Source of the DNA: Bauldia sp.
GTDB lineage: Bacteria; Pseudomonadota; Alphaproteobacteria; Rhizobiales; Kaistiaceae
Reading direction: 5' to 3'
DNA length: 64,000 nucleotides
NCBI GenBank assembly: GCA_020849325.1
Contig: JADLGL010000009.1
Span: forward strand, 1-64,000
The position numbers were made by a program, and so were the translations under genes. Below are positions 26,710-35,314 of the stretch, piece by piece. Below the pieces are notes generated by a model. It was not told the DNA's origin and did not search any database. It saw nothing but the letters and a program-made list of their open reading frames with translations. Within the stretch, counting starts at the first letter, position 1; each line of letters begins with the position of its first letter.

Positions 26710-28497
26710 TTGTTCCGTTCCCTTTGCCAGGCCACGCGCATGCTCAGCCGCTTCCTGCACGACAAACGGGGCAACATCGCAATGATGTTCGGCCTCCTGT
26801 CCATCCCGCTCATCGCCGCCACCGGCGCCGCCGTCGACTACTCGCGCGCCTACAACCAGCGCATGGTCGTCCAGGACGCGCTCGATGCCGCGGCACTCGC
26901 GGCGAACCGGCTGATCGGCAGCGGCACGGTGGAGCAGATCACGGCGGAGGCGGAGGCGTTCTTCCAGGCCAACGTCCAGGGCCGGCTCGACCTCGATCTC
27001 GTTTTCTCGACCGTGGTCGACGGGGGCACCGTCACGCTGACCACCGAGCTTGCGGTGCCGACCCAGTTCCTCGGGCTCGTCGGCATCAACGACATCAAGT
27101 TCGATCTCGTCTCGAGGACGATCGCGGGCGCGGCGACCTACGAGGTCGTCCTCGTCCTCGACAACTCGACCTCGATGTCGGGAACGAAGATCGCGACGCT
27201 GCGCACGGCCGCGACGAACCTCGTCACGACCCTCTTCGACCTCAACGTCTCCAATCCGCGGCCGGACCCCGTGCGCATCGGGCTCGTCCCGTTCGCCGCC
27301 TCGGTCAATGTCGGCGCAAACAGCACGACCCCGCCGAGCTGGATGGATACCACTGGCATCTCGCCGCGGAGCGCGATCAACTTCACCACCGACGCCGCCC
27401 AGCTGACTGCCGGGATCGCCGCCTATGGCAACACCTACACGCAGGCGACCAACACCTTCGGGACGTTCACGAACCGGTTTGCGCTCTGGAACACGCTCCG
27501 CAGCGTGACCTATCGCGGCTGCGTCGAGGCGCGGCCCTACCCCTATGACGTGACCGATGCCGAGCCGACCACGACCGTTCCGGCCACGCTCTTCGTGCCG
27601 ATGTTCGCGCCCGACGAGCCCGGGACGGCCGGCAATCCGAACAACAACTACGTCAACAGCTGGCTGAGCGACACCGGCGGCGTCTGCAGCTCGACCGTGC
27701 CGAGCTACACCACCACCGAATGGGTGCAGCACACCTACCCCAATCCCTGTGCGGGCATGAGCGGGCGGAACCTGCGCAACTGCCAGCGCGACAACCCCAA
27801 TGCCGGGCAGACCTATTCGGTGCAGGAGACGGTCACCCACACGGTGCCGCTGACGGCGACGCAGCTCCAGGAGCGCGTCTGCAAGTACCAGAACGTGACC
27901 GTGGGCACGTCCTATCGCGGCGCCGGCCAGGGGCCGAACTACAACTGCACGACCACGCAGGTCCGCGCGCTGACGACCAGCGAAGACGACATCACCGGCT
28001 GGATCACCGCGATGCAGGCCAACGGCTACACCAACATCGAGGAGGGCGTGATGTGGGGCTGGCGGCTGCTGTCGCCGGGCATTCCGTTCACCGAGGGCCG
28101 CGCCTATGACGACACGGACAACCAGAAGATCCTCATCATCATGACGGACGGCGCCAACACCTACAACACGAACTCGAGCCCCAACCGGTCGTTCTACAGC
28201 GCGTTCGGCTTCGTCAAGGCGAACTTCCTCAACACCACCTCGAACGTCGAATCGACGGTTGTGTCGCAGATGAACGCGCGCACCCTCGAAGCCTGCCAGA
28301 ACATTGCCGACGACACCGACATCATCGTCTATACGATCGCCTTCCAGATCCCGGCGGACCAGCTCAGCGCCAAGCAGATCATGGCCGACTGCGCGAGCGA
28401 TTCCTCCAAGGCCTTCGATGCCGCCAACAATGCCGACCTCCTCGAGGCCTTCGCCCTGATCGGCCAGGACATCGCGACGCTGCGCCTCGCCCAATAG
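26710..28497 (+). CDS. TadG-like pilus-assembly protein with von Willebrand factor A domain
   Basis: A 595-residue protein. An N-terminal TadE/TadG-type segment has DKRGNIAMMFGLLSIPLIAATG, of which residues 21-41 form the membrane helix. The vWA domain starts with VVLVLDNSTSMSG, whose DNSTS (from Asp151) is the MIDAS metal site; a second strand motif is ILIIMTDGANTYN near residue 479. The two are separated by about 300 residues rich in Asn, Thr, Tyr and Cys. The start could be TTG 26710, which has AAGGA seven bases before it, or ATG 26740; the TTG is used. No other tad genes are nearby, so this is an orphan TadG-type protein, presumably on the periplasmic face. Confidence 0.82.
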   Translation: MFRSLCQATRMLSRFLHDKRGNIAMMFGLLSIPLIAATGAAVDYSRAYNQRMVVQDALDAAALAANRLIGSGTVEQITAEAEAFFQANVQGRLDLDLVFSTVVDGGTVTLTTELAVPTQFLGLVGINDIKFDLVSRTIAGAATYEVVLVLDNSTSMSGTKIATLRTAATNLVTTLFDLNVSNPRPDPVRIGLVPFAASVNVGANSTTPPSWMDTTGISPRSAINFTTDAAQLTAGIAAYGNTYTQATNTFGTFTNRFALWNTLRSVTYRGCVEARPYPYDVTDAEPTTTVPATLFVPMFAPDEPGTAGNPNNNYVNSWLSDTGGVCSSTVPSYTTTEWVQHTYPNPCAGMSGRNLRNCQRDNPNAGQTYSVQETVTHTVPLTATQLQERVCKYQNVTVGTSYRGAGQGPNYNCTTTQVRALTTSEDDITGWITAMQANGYTNIEEGVMWGWRLLSPGIPFTEGRAYDDTDNQKILIIMTDGANTYNTNSSPNRSFYSAFGFVKANFLNTTSNVESTVVSQMNARTLEACQNIADDTDIIVYTIAFQIPADQLSAKQIMADCASDSSKAFDAANNADLLEAFALIGQDIATLRLAQ

Positions 28498-28502
28498 CGG
28501 GA

Positions 28503-29060
28503 CTACCCCGCCCGGAAGGGCAGCACGACGGCGGTGGTCTTGCCGGTGGCGGCGTCGCGGAGGACGAGGCGGAGTTCGTAATCGTCGGGCCGGAGTTCCG
28601 GCAGGGTCACGGTGAGGACGGCGGAAAACTCCCGCGTCCGGTCCGCGCCCGTGTGTTCCAGCGTCGCGAAATCCCCGACGTCGGCAAGAACGACGCCAGC
28701 CCGCGTCGCGAGTTCGACATCCACCACGATGCGGATGCGGAACGCATCGGCAATGGGCGTCCAGCCGTAACCGACGGGCGCAAGAAGGATGCGAAGGGCG
28801 TCGCCGCCGGCGTAAACGGCGGGTGGCGCGCCGCCGTCATTGCCGACGAAGGCCGCCGTCCGGACGGCGAGCGGCGCCTCGGCCCAGAACAGCTCGACAC
28901 CGCGATCGAATGCCGTCCACGCGGCGCCGGCATCACCCGCCGCTGCCGCGGCTTCCGCCCCGGCAAGCGCATCGGCGGCCTCGCCTGCGGCGGCCGGGCC
29001 GGCCGAGAGTGCCACGAGCGCCGCGAGAATTCCGGCGGGGATGCGGGTACTGGAGCGCAT
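28503..29060 (-). CDS. Exported protein of unknown function
   Basis: A 185-residue protein with a clear signal peptide (MRSSTRIPAGILAALVALSA, cleavage after AAA near residue 25). An Ala-rich helix follows, then a beta-rich C-terminal half with alternating hydrophobic residues (YELRLVLRDAATGKTTAVVLPF). No cysteines or enzymatic motifs are seen. I do not recognise a family. It converges with the TadG-like gene (stops 5 bases apart) and lies directly downstream of the NtrC-type regulator on the same strand, about 60 bases away. Confidence 0.7.
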   Translation of the reverse strand: MRSSTRIPAGILAALVALSAGPAAAGEAADALAGAEAAAAAGDAGAAWTAFDRGVELFWAEAPLAVRTAAFVGNDGGAPPAVYAGGDALRILLAPVGYGWTPIADAFRIRIVVDVELATRAGVVLADVGDFATLEHTGADRTREFSAVLTVTLPELRPDDYELRLVLRDAATGKTTAVVLPFRAG

Positions 29061-29119
29061 GGCGGTCGATCCCGTTGCGGCCGTGCCGACATTCGGCGCG
29101 GGCGGTCACGGCCGCAAGG

Positions 29120-30493
29120 TCAGACGGCGCCGGCCTTCCAGGCGGAGCGTTTCCGGTAGATCGTCGAGGCGTCGATCGCGAGCGATGCCGCGGCCCGGGC
29201 GATGCTGCCGCCGCAGAGTGCGATGGCGCGCTCGATGATGCGGCGCTCCTCGACCTCGAACGGCAGGATGCCTTCCTCGCTCGCCGCCGCCGGAGCGGCC
29301 GTGCCGGCCCCGCCGGTCGAGGCGACGGCCATGGCGGCATCGACCGGGGCGCCCGGCGCCTCGACCACGAGGCGCCGCATGGCGTTTTCGAGCTCGCGGA
29401 CATTCCCCGGCCAGGCGAGGGATTCGAGCGCCGCCACGGCGCCGGCGGCGAGGCGGGGCGGCGCCACGCCGTCGGCTGACGCGTGTTTCGACGCAAAATG
29501 CGCGGCGAGGATTCCGACGTCGCCGCCGCGGGCACGGAGCGGCGGCAGTTCGAGGCGGAGGACGTCGAGGCGGTGGAAGAGGTCGGCGCGGAAGCGGCCG
29601 GCCGCGACTTCCGCGGCGAGGTCGCGGTTGGTCGCGAAGACGAGGCGGATGTCGACGGGGCGCGTCATGGCGTCGCCGAGGCGCTGGACGCGGCCCGACT
29701 GGAGGAACCGCAGCAGCTTGGCCTGAAGCTGCGGTTCGAGTTCGCCGACCTCATCTAGGAAGAGCGTGCCGCCATGGGCGAGCTCGGCAGCACCGGCGCG
29801 GTCGTCATGCGCGCCGGTGAAGGCGCCGCGGACGTGGCCGAAAATCTCGCTCTCGGCGAGCGCGGTGGGGATCGCGGCGCAGTTCACGGCGACGAAGGGC
29901 CTCCCCTCCCCGCCCTCGGCGTGGAGGGCCTCGGCGGCGATCTCCTTGCCGGTGCCGGTTTCGCCGGTGACGAGCACCGGCGCGCGCGAACGGCCGAGCC
30001 GGGCGATGCGCTCATAGACGATGCGCATCGCCGGCGACCGGCCGACGAAGCCGGCGAAGTCGGTGCCGCCCGCCACTGCCATGGGCGGCGGCGATGCGGC
30101 GGGGCGCTCGGCGGGGGCGGCGCGGGTCGCGGCCATGACCGCTTCGAGGCGCTCGATCAGCATCTTGGCGCCGACCGGCTTCGGCAGGAAGTCGGCGGCG
30201 CCGGCACGCATCGCCTCGACGGCGGCGGTGACGGAGCCGCGGGCGCTCATCGCAATCACGCGCCGGCCGGCCATGCGCCGGACGAGCGCCGCGGCGCCCC
30301 CGGCGCCGTCGACATCGGCCACCACGATCGCGCCGCGGCCGACCGCGAGCGTCTCGGCTTCGGAAGGGTCTCCGCAGGCCACGGCCGTGAACCGATGGCC
30401 TGCGGAGCGGCCGATCTGGTCTGCGAGCGCACGGCGCTGCACCGGATCGGCATCGACGATGAACACCGGCACGGAGGCGGCGGCGGACGGCAT
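29120..30493 (-). CDS. NtrC-type sigma-54-dependent response regulator
   Basis: A 457-residue regulator in three parts. The receiver (about 1-120) has acidic pair VDAD, an Asp in VVADVDG as likely phospho-site, and Lys in FLPKPVG. The AAA+ domain (about 150-380) has Walker A GETGTGKE, the sigma-54 contact loop GAFTGA and Walker [13 protein letters not shown]. The C-terminal Fis-type helix-turn-helix reads [22 protein letters not shown] 30491-30493 is used. No cognate histidine kinase is adjacent. The target is unknown; the exported protein gene downstream is a candidate member of the same operon. Confidence 0.93.
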   Translation of the reverse strand: MPSAAASVPVFIVDADPVQRRALADQIGRSAGHRFTAVACGDPSEAETLAVGRGAIVVADVDGAGGAAALVRRMAGRRVIAMSARGSVTAAVEAMRAGAADFLPKPVGAKMLIERLEAVMAATRAAPAERPAASPPPMAVAGGTDFAGFVGRSPAMRIVYERIARLGRSRAPVLVTGETGTGKEIAAEALHAEGGEGRPFVAVNCAAIPTALAESEIFGHVRGAFTGAHDDRAGAAELAHGGTLFLDEVGELEPQLQAKLLRFLQSGRVQRLGDAMTRPVDIRLVFATNRDLAAEVAAGRFRADLFHRLDVLRLELPPLRARGGDVGILAAHFASKHASADGVAPPRLAAGAVAALESLAWPGNVRELENAMRRLVVEAPGAPVDAAMAVASTGGAGTAAPAAASEEGILPFEVEERRIIERAIALCGGSIARAAASLAIDASTIYRKRSAWKAGAV

Positions 30494-30624
30494 AATGGCG
30501 CTTGCGGCCCCGGTTACGAGCGTTAATCCACTGTCACCGATCACGGTAAAGAAAGGGTCACCTCGCCAGCCCGGCCAAGCGGTCGCCTTGACCGGCGGGT
30601 GCGGTGCCTCTAGCTGACCGGCCG

Positions 30625-31485
30625 ATGGATCGCCCTCTCCTCCCCGAATTCGTCAGCGGCCTTTCGGAGCTCGCGCCGCGCTACCGCGCGATCCTGAGCG
30701 ACGTATGGGGCGTGGTGCACAACGGCCACGCCGCGTTTCCGCCGGCCGTAGAGGCGCTCGCGGCCTATCGCGAGCGTGGCGGGGTGGTCGTCCTCATCAC
30801 CAACGGGCCGCGGCCGTCGTGGTCGATCAAGCTGCAGCTCGACAGGCTGGGCGTCGTCCCGGCGGCGTATGACGCCGTCGTTTCTTCAGGCGATCTCGCC
30901 GTCGCGATGCTCGCCACGATGCCGGGCGCGAAAGTGCATCACATCGGGCCGGAGCGCGACTTCGTCGTCTACCGCGACCTCGACGTCCGCCTGACCGGGG
31001 CGGACGAAGCCGATATCGTCTGCTGCACCGGCCTCGACAACGAATACACGGAGATGCCGGCCGACTACGACCAGCGGCTCCAGGCGATGCGGGCACGCGA
31101 TCTGCCGTTCCTCTGCGCCAACCCGGACATCTGGGTGGAGATGGGCGACAGGATGATCCCCTGCGCCGGTGCGCTCGCGGAGCGCTACAGCGGCATGGGC
31201 GGGCGGACGACCATCCTCGGCAAGCCACACCCCGAGATCTATGCGCTGGCGCTGGCGCGGATCGACGAGGCCGCCGGCGAAGCCGTTCCGCGCGGCGACA
31301 TCCTCGCGATCGGCGACGGCGCCCACACGGACGTGCGTGGCGCCAACCGGACCGGGATGCCGGTGCTCTTCATCACCGGCGGCGTCCATGCCGGCGAATA
31401 TGACGACGACCCCGAGCGCATCCGCGGCTTCCTCGCGCGGAGCGAGGTGCGGGCCGACGCCATGATGCCCCGCCTCCTGTGGTGA
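30625..31485 (+). CDS. TIGR01459 family HAD-type hydrolase
   Basis: A 286-residue HAD-superfamily protein of the NagD-like subclass IIA. Motif I is ILSDVWGVVHNG, with nucleophile Asp followed by VWG rather than the usual DxD (the second Asp is replaced by Trp-Gly-containing DVWGV, as in this family). Motif II is VVLITNGPRPS, and the last motif is AIGDGAHTDVRGANRTGM. The family resembles a phosphatase but its substrate is not known. ATG 30625 is used; an in-frame GTG lies 21 bases upstream. The stop overlaps the first codons of ribF, so the two form an operon. Confidence 0.88.
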   Translation: MDRPLLPEFVSGLSELAPRYRAILSDVWGVVHNGHAAFPPAVEALAAYRERGGVVVLITNGPRPSWSIKLQLDRLGVVPAAYDAVVSSGDLAVAMLATMPGAKVHHIGPERDFVVYRDLDVRLTGADEADIVCCTGLDNEYTEMPADYDQRLQAMRARDLPFLCANPDIWVEMGDRMIPCAGALAERYSGMGGRTTILGKPHPEIYALALARIDEAAGEAVPRGDILAIGDGAHTDVRGANRTGMPVLFITGGVHAGEYDDDPERIRGFLARSEVRADAMMPRLLW

Positions 31486-32483
31486 CGACCGCGGTGCAGC
31501 TCGTCCGCATCGCCGCGTCCGACGGAGCCGCCGTTCCGGCGGCGCATCGCGGGCTGGTGCTCGCGATGGGCAATTTCGACGGGGTCCACAGGGGCCATCA
31601 GGCGCTGATCGCGGCCGCCGCCACGGAAGCCGCGGCCATCGGCCGGCGCGCCGGCGTCCTCACCTTCGAGCCGCATCCGCGCACCGTCCTCCGGCCCGAG
31701 GCGCCGACGTTCCGCCTCGCGACCTCGGACGCACGGTGCGCGATTGTCGCTTCGCTCGGCATCGATGCGGTGATCGAGCTCCGGTTCGACGCGACCCTTG
31801 CCGGGCTCCCGCCGGAGACGTTCGTCCGCGACATCCTCGCCGGCCGCCTCGGCATTGCGGGGATCGTGGTGGGCGAGGATTTCCGCTTCGGCCACAGGCG
31901 CGCCGGCGACGTCGCCCTCCTCCGCCGGCTCGGCGCCGAGCTCGGCTTCTTCGTGCGCGGCCTCCCCGCCGTCCTCCGGCCGGATGGCGAGCCGTTTTCG
32001 TCCGGGCGCATCCGGACGGCCCTTGCCGCGGGCGACATCGATGCCGTCAACGGCATGCTCGGCTATCGCTGGCGCACGTCCGGCCGGGTGATCCACGGCG
32101 ACAAGCGCGGCCGGACGATCGGCTACCCCACCGCCAATATCCGCCTCGAAGCCGCTTCGGCGTTGCGGCATGGCATCTATTCGGTGCTCGCGGCCTGGCC
32201 GGGCCAGAAACCGCGGTCGGCGGTCGCAAGTTTTGGCGTGCGGCCCACCTTCGGCTCGGCCCTGATGCCGCTCCTCGAAGTCCACGTCTTCGATTTCGAC
32301 GGAGACCTCTACGATCGCGAGCTGACGGCGATCTTCCTCGCCTGGCTCCGCCCGGAGGAGCGTTTCGACGGGATCGAATCGCTCGTGCGGCAGATCGACC
32401 GCGATGCCGCGAGCGCGCGCGCGATCAATGCCGCGGCGGGGCCGGGATCGGCCATCGACCGGGCGCTCGACGACGCGCTCTAG
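31479..32483 (+). CDS. ribF: Bifunctional riboflavin kinase/FAD synthetase
   Basis: RibF makes FMN from riboflavin and then FAD. The N-terminal adenylyltransferase has GNFDGVHRGHQALI (about 31-44) with the HxGH nucleotide motif. The C-terminal kinase has GRTIGYPTANIRLE, with PTAN binding ATP and Mg. There are 334 residues from the first of two consecutive GTG codons (31479, 31482). Either overlaps the hydrolase stop by a few bases, so translation is coupled. Confidence 0.95.
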   Translation: MVTTAVQLVRIAASDGAAVPAAHRGLVLAMGNFDGVHRGHQALIAAAATEAAAIGRRAGVLTFEPHPRTVLRPEAPTFRLATSDARCAIVASLGIDAVIELRFDATLAGLPPETFVRDILAGRLGIAGIVVGEDFRFGHRRAGDVALLRRLGAELGFFVRGLPAVLRPDGEPFSSGRIRTALAAGDIDAVNGMLGYRWRTSGRVIHGDKRGRTIGYPTANIRLEAASALRHGIYSVLAAWPGQKPRSAVASFGVRPTFGSALMPLLEVHVFDFDGDLYDRELTAIFLAWLRPEERFDGIESLVRQIDRDAASARAINAAAGPGSAIDRALDDAL

Positions 32484-32602
32484 GTCAGCGCAAGCGGTTG
32501 CCGCAAAACGCGCCATTGCCTAAAATCAGCCGCGGTGATGCGGCAACAGCATCGCGACGGTCGCCGCTTCGAAGCAGCGGCGGCAAACGAGGGAAAGCCC
32601 GG

Positions 32603-32863
32603 ATGATCTTCGAGCGCGCGCTGAGGAACACGCTCATTCGTGGCGGCCTCGTGGTCGTCCTCGCAGCGGGCCTTGCCGGATGCGGCACGACCTACGGCAC
32701 CGGCGTCGGCACCACCGCGCAGACGCTCAAGGACATGACGAACCTCCTGAACCTCCGGGGCGGCGAGCCGATCAGCTACCAGCCGCTGCCGGGCGTCGTG
32801 GTGCCCCCCTGCGTCAACGACCCGGTCCCCTGCCCCCTGCCGCCGCCCCAGCCTGCGCCGTAG
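32603..32863 (+). CDS. Small predicted lipoprotein
   Basis: An 86-residue protein. The N-terminus has positive residues followed by GGLVVVLAAGLAGCGTTYGT; LAGC is a lipobox, so Cys27 should be lipid-modified and the protein anchored in a membrane. The mature part is short and ends in a Pro-rich tail with two cysteines (PPCVNDPVPCPLPPPQPAP). I do not recognise a family. It lies about 120 bases downstream of ribF on the same strand. A GGGAAAG upstream of ATG 32603 may serve as ribosome-binding site. Confidence 0.7.
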   Translation: MIFERALRNTLIRGGLVVVLAAGLAGCGTTYGTGVGTTAQTLKDMTNLLNLRGGEPISYQPLPGVVVPPCVNDPVPCPLPPPQPAP

Positions 32864-32992
32864 GCAGGCAACTCAATCGGACAACTCCCAGATACGCTCC
32901 GACTGCCTCTCCCCGTGCGGGGCGAGGGAGCAGGTGCAGGGTCGGCTACGGCGGCAGGAAACCGTCGGAGGATGCTACCCTGCCGGCGGCAG

Positions 32993-33628
32993 TCACGGCC
33001 GGGCGAAGGCCCTTCGCTCGGCCTCGCATTCGGGCCGGCACCAGCAGCCTTCGATGTGATCGTCGACGATCCCGACGGCCTGCATGAAGGCGTAGACCGT
33101 GGTCGGTCCGACGAAGGACCATCCCCGTTTCCGGAGCGCTTTCGAGAGGGCGGTCGATTCCGCCGTCTTCGGCATCGCCATCAGCGTGCCGAAGTCGAGG
33201 CGTTCCGGGCGGTCGGCGGGCTTCGGCTCAAAGCTCCAGACGAAGGCGGCGAGGGAGCCCGCTTCGGCACGGAGTGCCTGCAGCCGCTTCGCGTTGTTGA
33301 TCACCGATTCGATCTTGCCGCGGTGGCGGACGATGCCGGCATCACCGAGAAGGCGCTCGACGTCGGCCGGGCCGAACGCCGCCACGCGGTCCGCGTCGAA
33401 GCCCGCGAAGGCGCGCCGGAACGCCTCGCGCTTCCGGAGGATGGTCAGCCACGACAGGCCGGACTGAAACCCTTCGAGGCAGATCTTCTCGAAGAGGCGC
33501 GTGTCGTCCGCGGTCGGGCGGCCCCATTCGGCGTGATGGTAGGCCTGGTACTCCGGGATGGCGCCGTGCCAGCGGCACGAACAGCGGCCATCCGTCTCGC
33601 GCAGGAGGCCGTCCGCGAGGACCGCCAC
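32993..33628 (-). CDS. tag: DNA-3-methyladenine glycosylase I
   Basis: Tag removes 3-methyladenine from alkylated DNA. The protein has 211 residues, slightly longer than the E. coli enzyme at the N-terminus. Zinc ligands fit Cys18 (RCSCRW), His31 (AYHHAEWG), and the late His and Cys in VDDHIEGCWC. The helix-hairpin-helix and binding-pocket residues lie in ICLEGFQSGLSWLTILRKREAF. The gene starts 7 bases after the aceB stop on the same strand, so they are probably cotranscribed. Confidence 0.93.
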   Translation of the reverse strand: MAVLADGLLRETDGRCSCRWHGAIPEYQAYHHAEWGRPTADDTRLFEKICLEGFQSGLSWLTILRKREAFRRAFAGFDADRVAAFGPADVERLLGDAGIVRHRGKIESVINNAKRLQALRAEAGSLAAFVWSFEPKPADRPERLDFGTLMAMPKTAESTALSKALRKRGWSFVGPTTVYAFMQAVGIVDDHIEGCWCRPECEAERRAFARP

Positions 33629-33635
33629 GACCGCC

Positions 33636-35243
33636 TCAGGCGATCATGCGGTAGGCGGCGAGCGTCATGAACGGCTCCAGCGTCTCCGCGACGCTGAGCG
33701 AGCGGAACAGCGCCACCGCCTCCGGGAAGCGGCCGGCCCTGTAGGCATCGGCGCCGATCTCCTCCTCGACCTTGGTCATCTCTTCCTTGAGGCACTGGTC
33801 GAGGAATTGCGGCGTCGCCCGGCGGCCGTCGGCAAGGCTCGCGCGGAAGCGGAGCTGCTGCCAGACCTGGGCGCGGCTGATCTCGGCGAGCGAGGCGTCC
33901 TCGACGATGTGGTCGATCGGCACCGCGCCGCGGCCGCTGAGCCAGCCTTCGAGATATGTCACGGACGTGCGGACGTTGTCGCGGAAGCCGCCGGGCGTCC
34001 GGATGCCGTCGTGCACTTCGAGGAGGTCGTCCTGCGTGGGCGCGACGTCGTCGCGGCGGACGCCGAGCTGGTTCGGGCCGGGCATGAAGCGGTCGAACGC
34101 CTCGCGCGCGACGGGGATCAGGGCGGGGTGGATCACCCAGGTGCCGTCATGCCCCGCCTTCGCCTCGCGTTCCTTGTCGGCCTTGATCTCGGCCATAGCG
34201 CGGTCCTTCAGCACCGGGTCGGCGCCGTCGGGAATGAAGGCCGACATGCCGCCGATGGCGAACGTGCCGCGGCGGTGGCAGGTCTTGATGAGGAGGTCGG
34301 AATAGGCCTTGAGGAATGCGTCGCCCATGTCGACCTGGGAACGATCTGGCAGGAGGTAGGCCGGCGTGCTCCGGAACGTCTTCAGGAGCGAGAAGATGTA
34401 GTCCCAGCGGCCGCAGTTGAGGCCGGCCATGTGATCGCGGAGCTCGTAGATGATCTCGTCCATCTCGAACGCCGCCGGCAGCGTCTCGATGTGGACGGTG
34501 GCGCGGATGGTGCCGCGCGGCAGAGCGAGCGCATCCTCGGCGAAGGTGAACACCTGGTTCCACCACCGCGCCTCGAGATGGCTCTCGAGCTTCGGCAGGT
34601 AGAAATAGGGCCGCGACCCGGCCGCCACGGCGCGGGCGGCGCCGTGGAACACGGCAAGGCCGAAATCGACGAGCGCGCCCGACATCTCCTCGCCGTCGAC
34701 GACGATGTGCGCCTCCGGCAGGTGCAGTCCGCGCGGGCGCGTCATCAGGACGGCCGGGGTGGCGGAAAGGGCGATCGCCGTCCCGGTGGCCGGGTCCGTC
34801 GCGGTCAGCGTGCCGAGCCAGCGGTCGCGGAGGTTGAGCTGGCCTTCGATCAGGTTGGCGAAGGTGGGGGCGAGGCTGTCCTCGAAGTCCGCCATGAAGG
34901 TGCGGGCGCCCGAATTGAGGCCGCGGACGAGCGTCAGCCGGTCGACCGGGCCGGCGAGCTCGACCCGGCGATCGGCGATCTCGGCGGGCATTTCGGCGAC
35001 GACCCAGTCAGCTTGGCGGATGGCCTTGGTCTCGGGCCGGAAATCGGGGAGTTCGCCGCGGTCGAAGCGCGCCTGGCGGGCGAAGCGCTCGGACAGGAGG
35101 TCGAGCCGCTGGACGTCGAACTGGCGATGGAGCGCGGCGAGGAATTCGAGGGCCGGGGTGGTGAGGACCTCGTCGTAGCGCGGGCCTTCCGGACCGGTGA
35201 CGACAAGGCCGCGAACCGGTGCTGCGTTCTCAGCGATGGTCAT
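33636..35243 (-). CDS. aceB: Malate synthase A
   Basis: Malate synthase condenses glyoxylate with acetyl-CoA in the glyoxylate shunt. At 535 residues it is the A isoform. Family motifs are FMADFEDSLAPTFANLIEGQ (Mg-binding region, about 115-134), TRPRGLHLPEAH with the catalytic Arg, LPKLESHLEARWWNQVF, and GHDGTWVIHPALIP. ATG 35241-35243 gives MTIAENAAPVRGLVV, the usual short N-terminus. No isocitrate lyase gene is in the window. Confidence 0.96.
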   Translation of the reverse strand: MTIAENAAPVRGLVVTGPEGPRYDEVLTTPALEFLAALHRQFDVQRLDLLSERFARQARFDRGELPDFRPETKAIRQADWVVAEMPAEIADRRVELAGPVDRLTLVRGLNSGARTFMADFEDSLAPTFANLIEGQLNLRDRWLGTLTATDPATGTAIALSATPAVLMTRPRGLHLPEAHIVVDGEEMSGALVDFGLAVFHGAARAVAAGSRPYFYLPKLESHLEARWWNQVFTFAEDALALPRGTIRATVHIETLPAAFEMDEIIYELRDHMAGLNCGRWDYIFSLLKTFRSTPAYLLPDRSQVDMGDAFLKAYSDLLIKTCHRRGTFAIGGMSAFIPDGADPVLKDRAMAEIKADKEREAKAGHDGTWVIHPALIPVAREAFDRFMPGPNQLGVRRDDVAPTQDDLLEVHDGIRTPGGFRDNVRTSVTYLEGWLSGRGAVPIDHIVEDASLAEISRAQVWQQLRFRASLADGRRATPQFLDQCLKEEMTKVEEEIGADAYRAGRFPEAVALFRSLSVAETLEPFMTLAAYRMIA

Positions 35244-35314
35244 CAGAGTTCCCGCACGGCGCCCGTCACAGGCGCGTTCTGCCGGGATGCTTGGTATCGC
35301 ATGGGCAGAATGCG

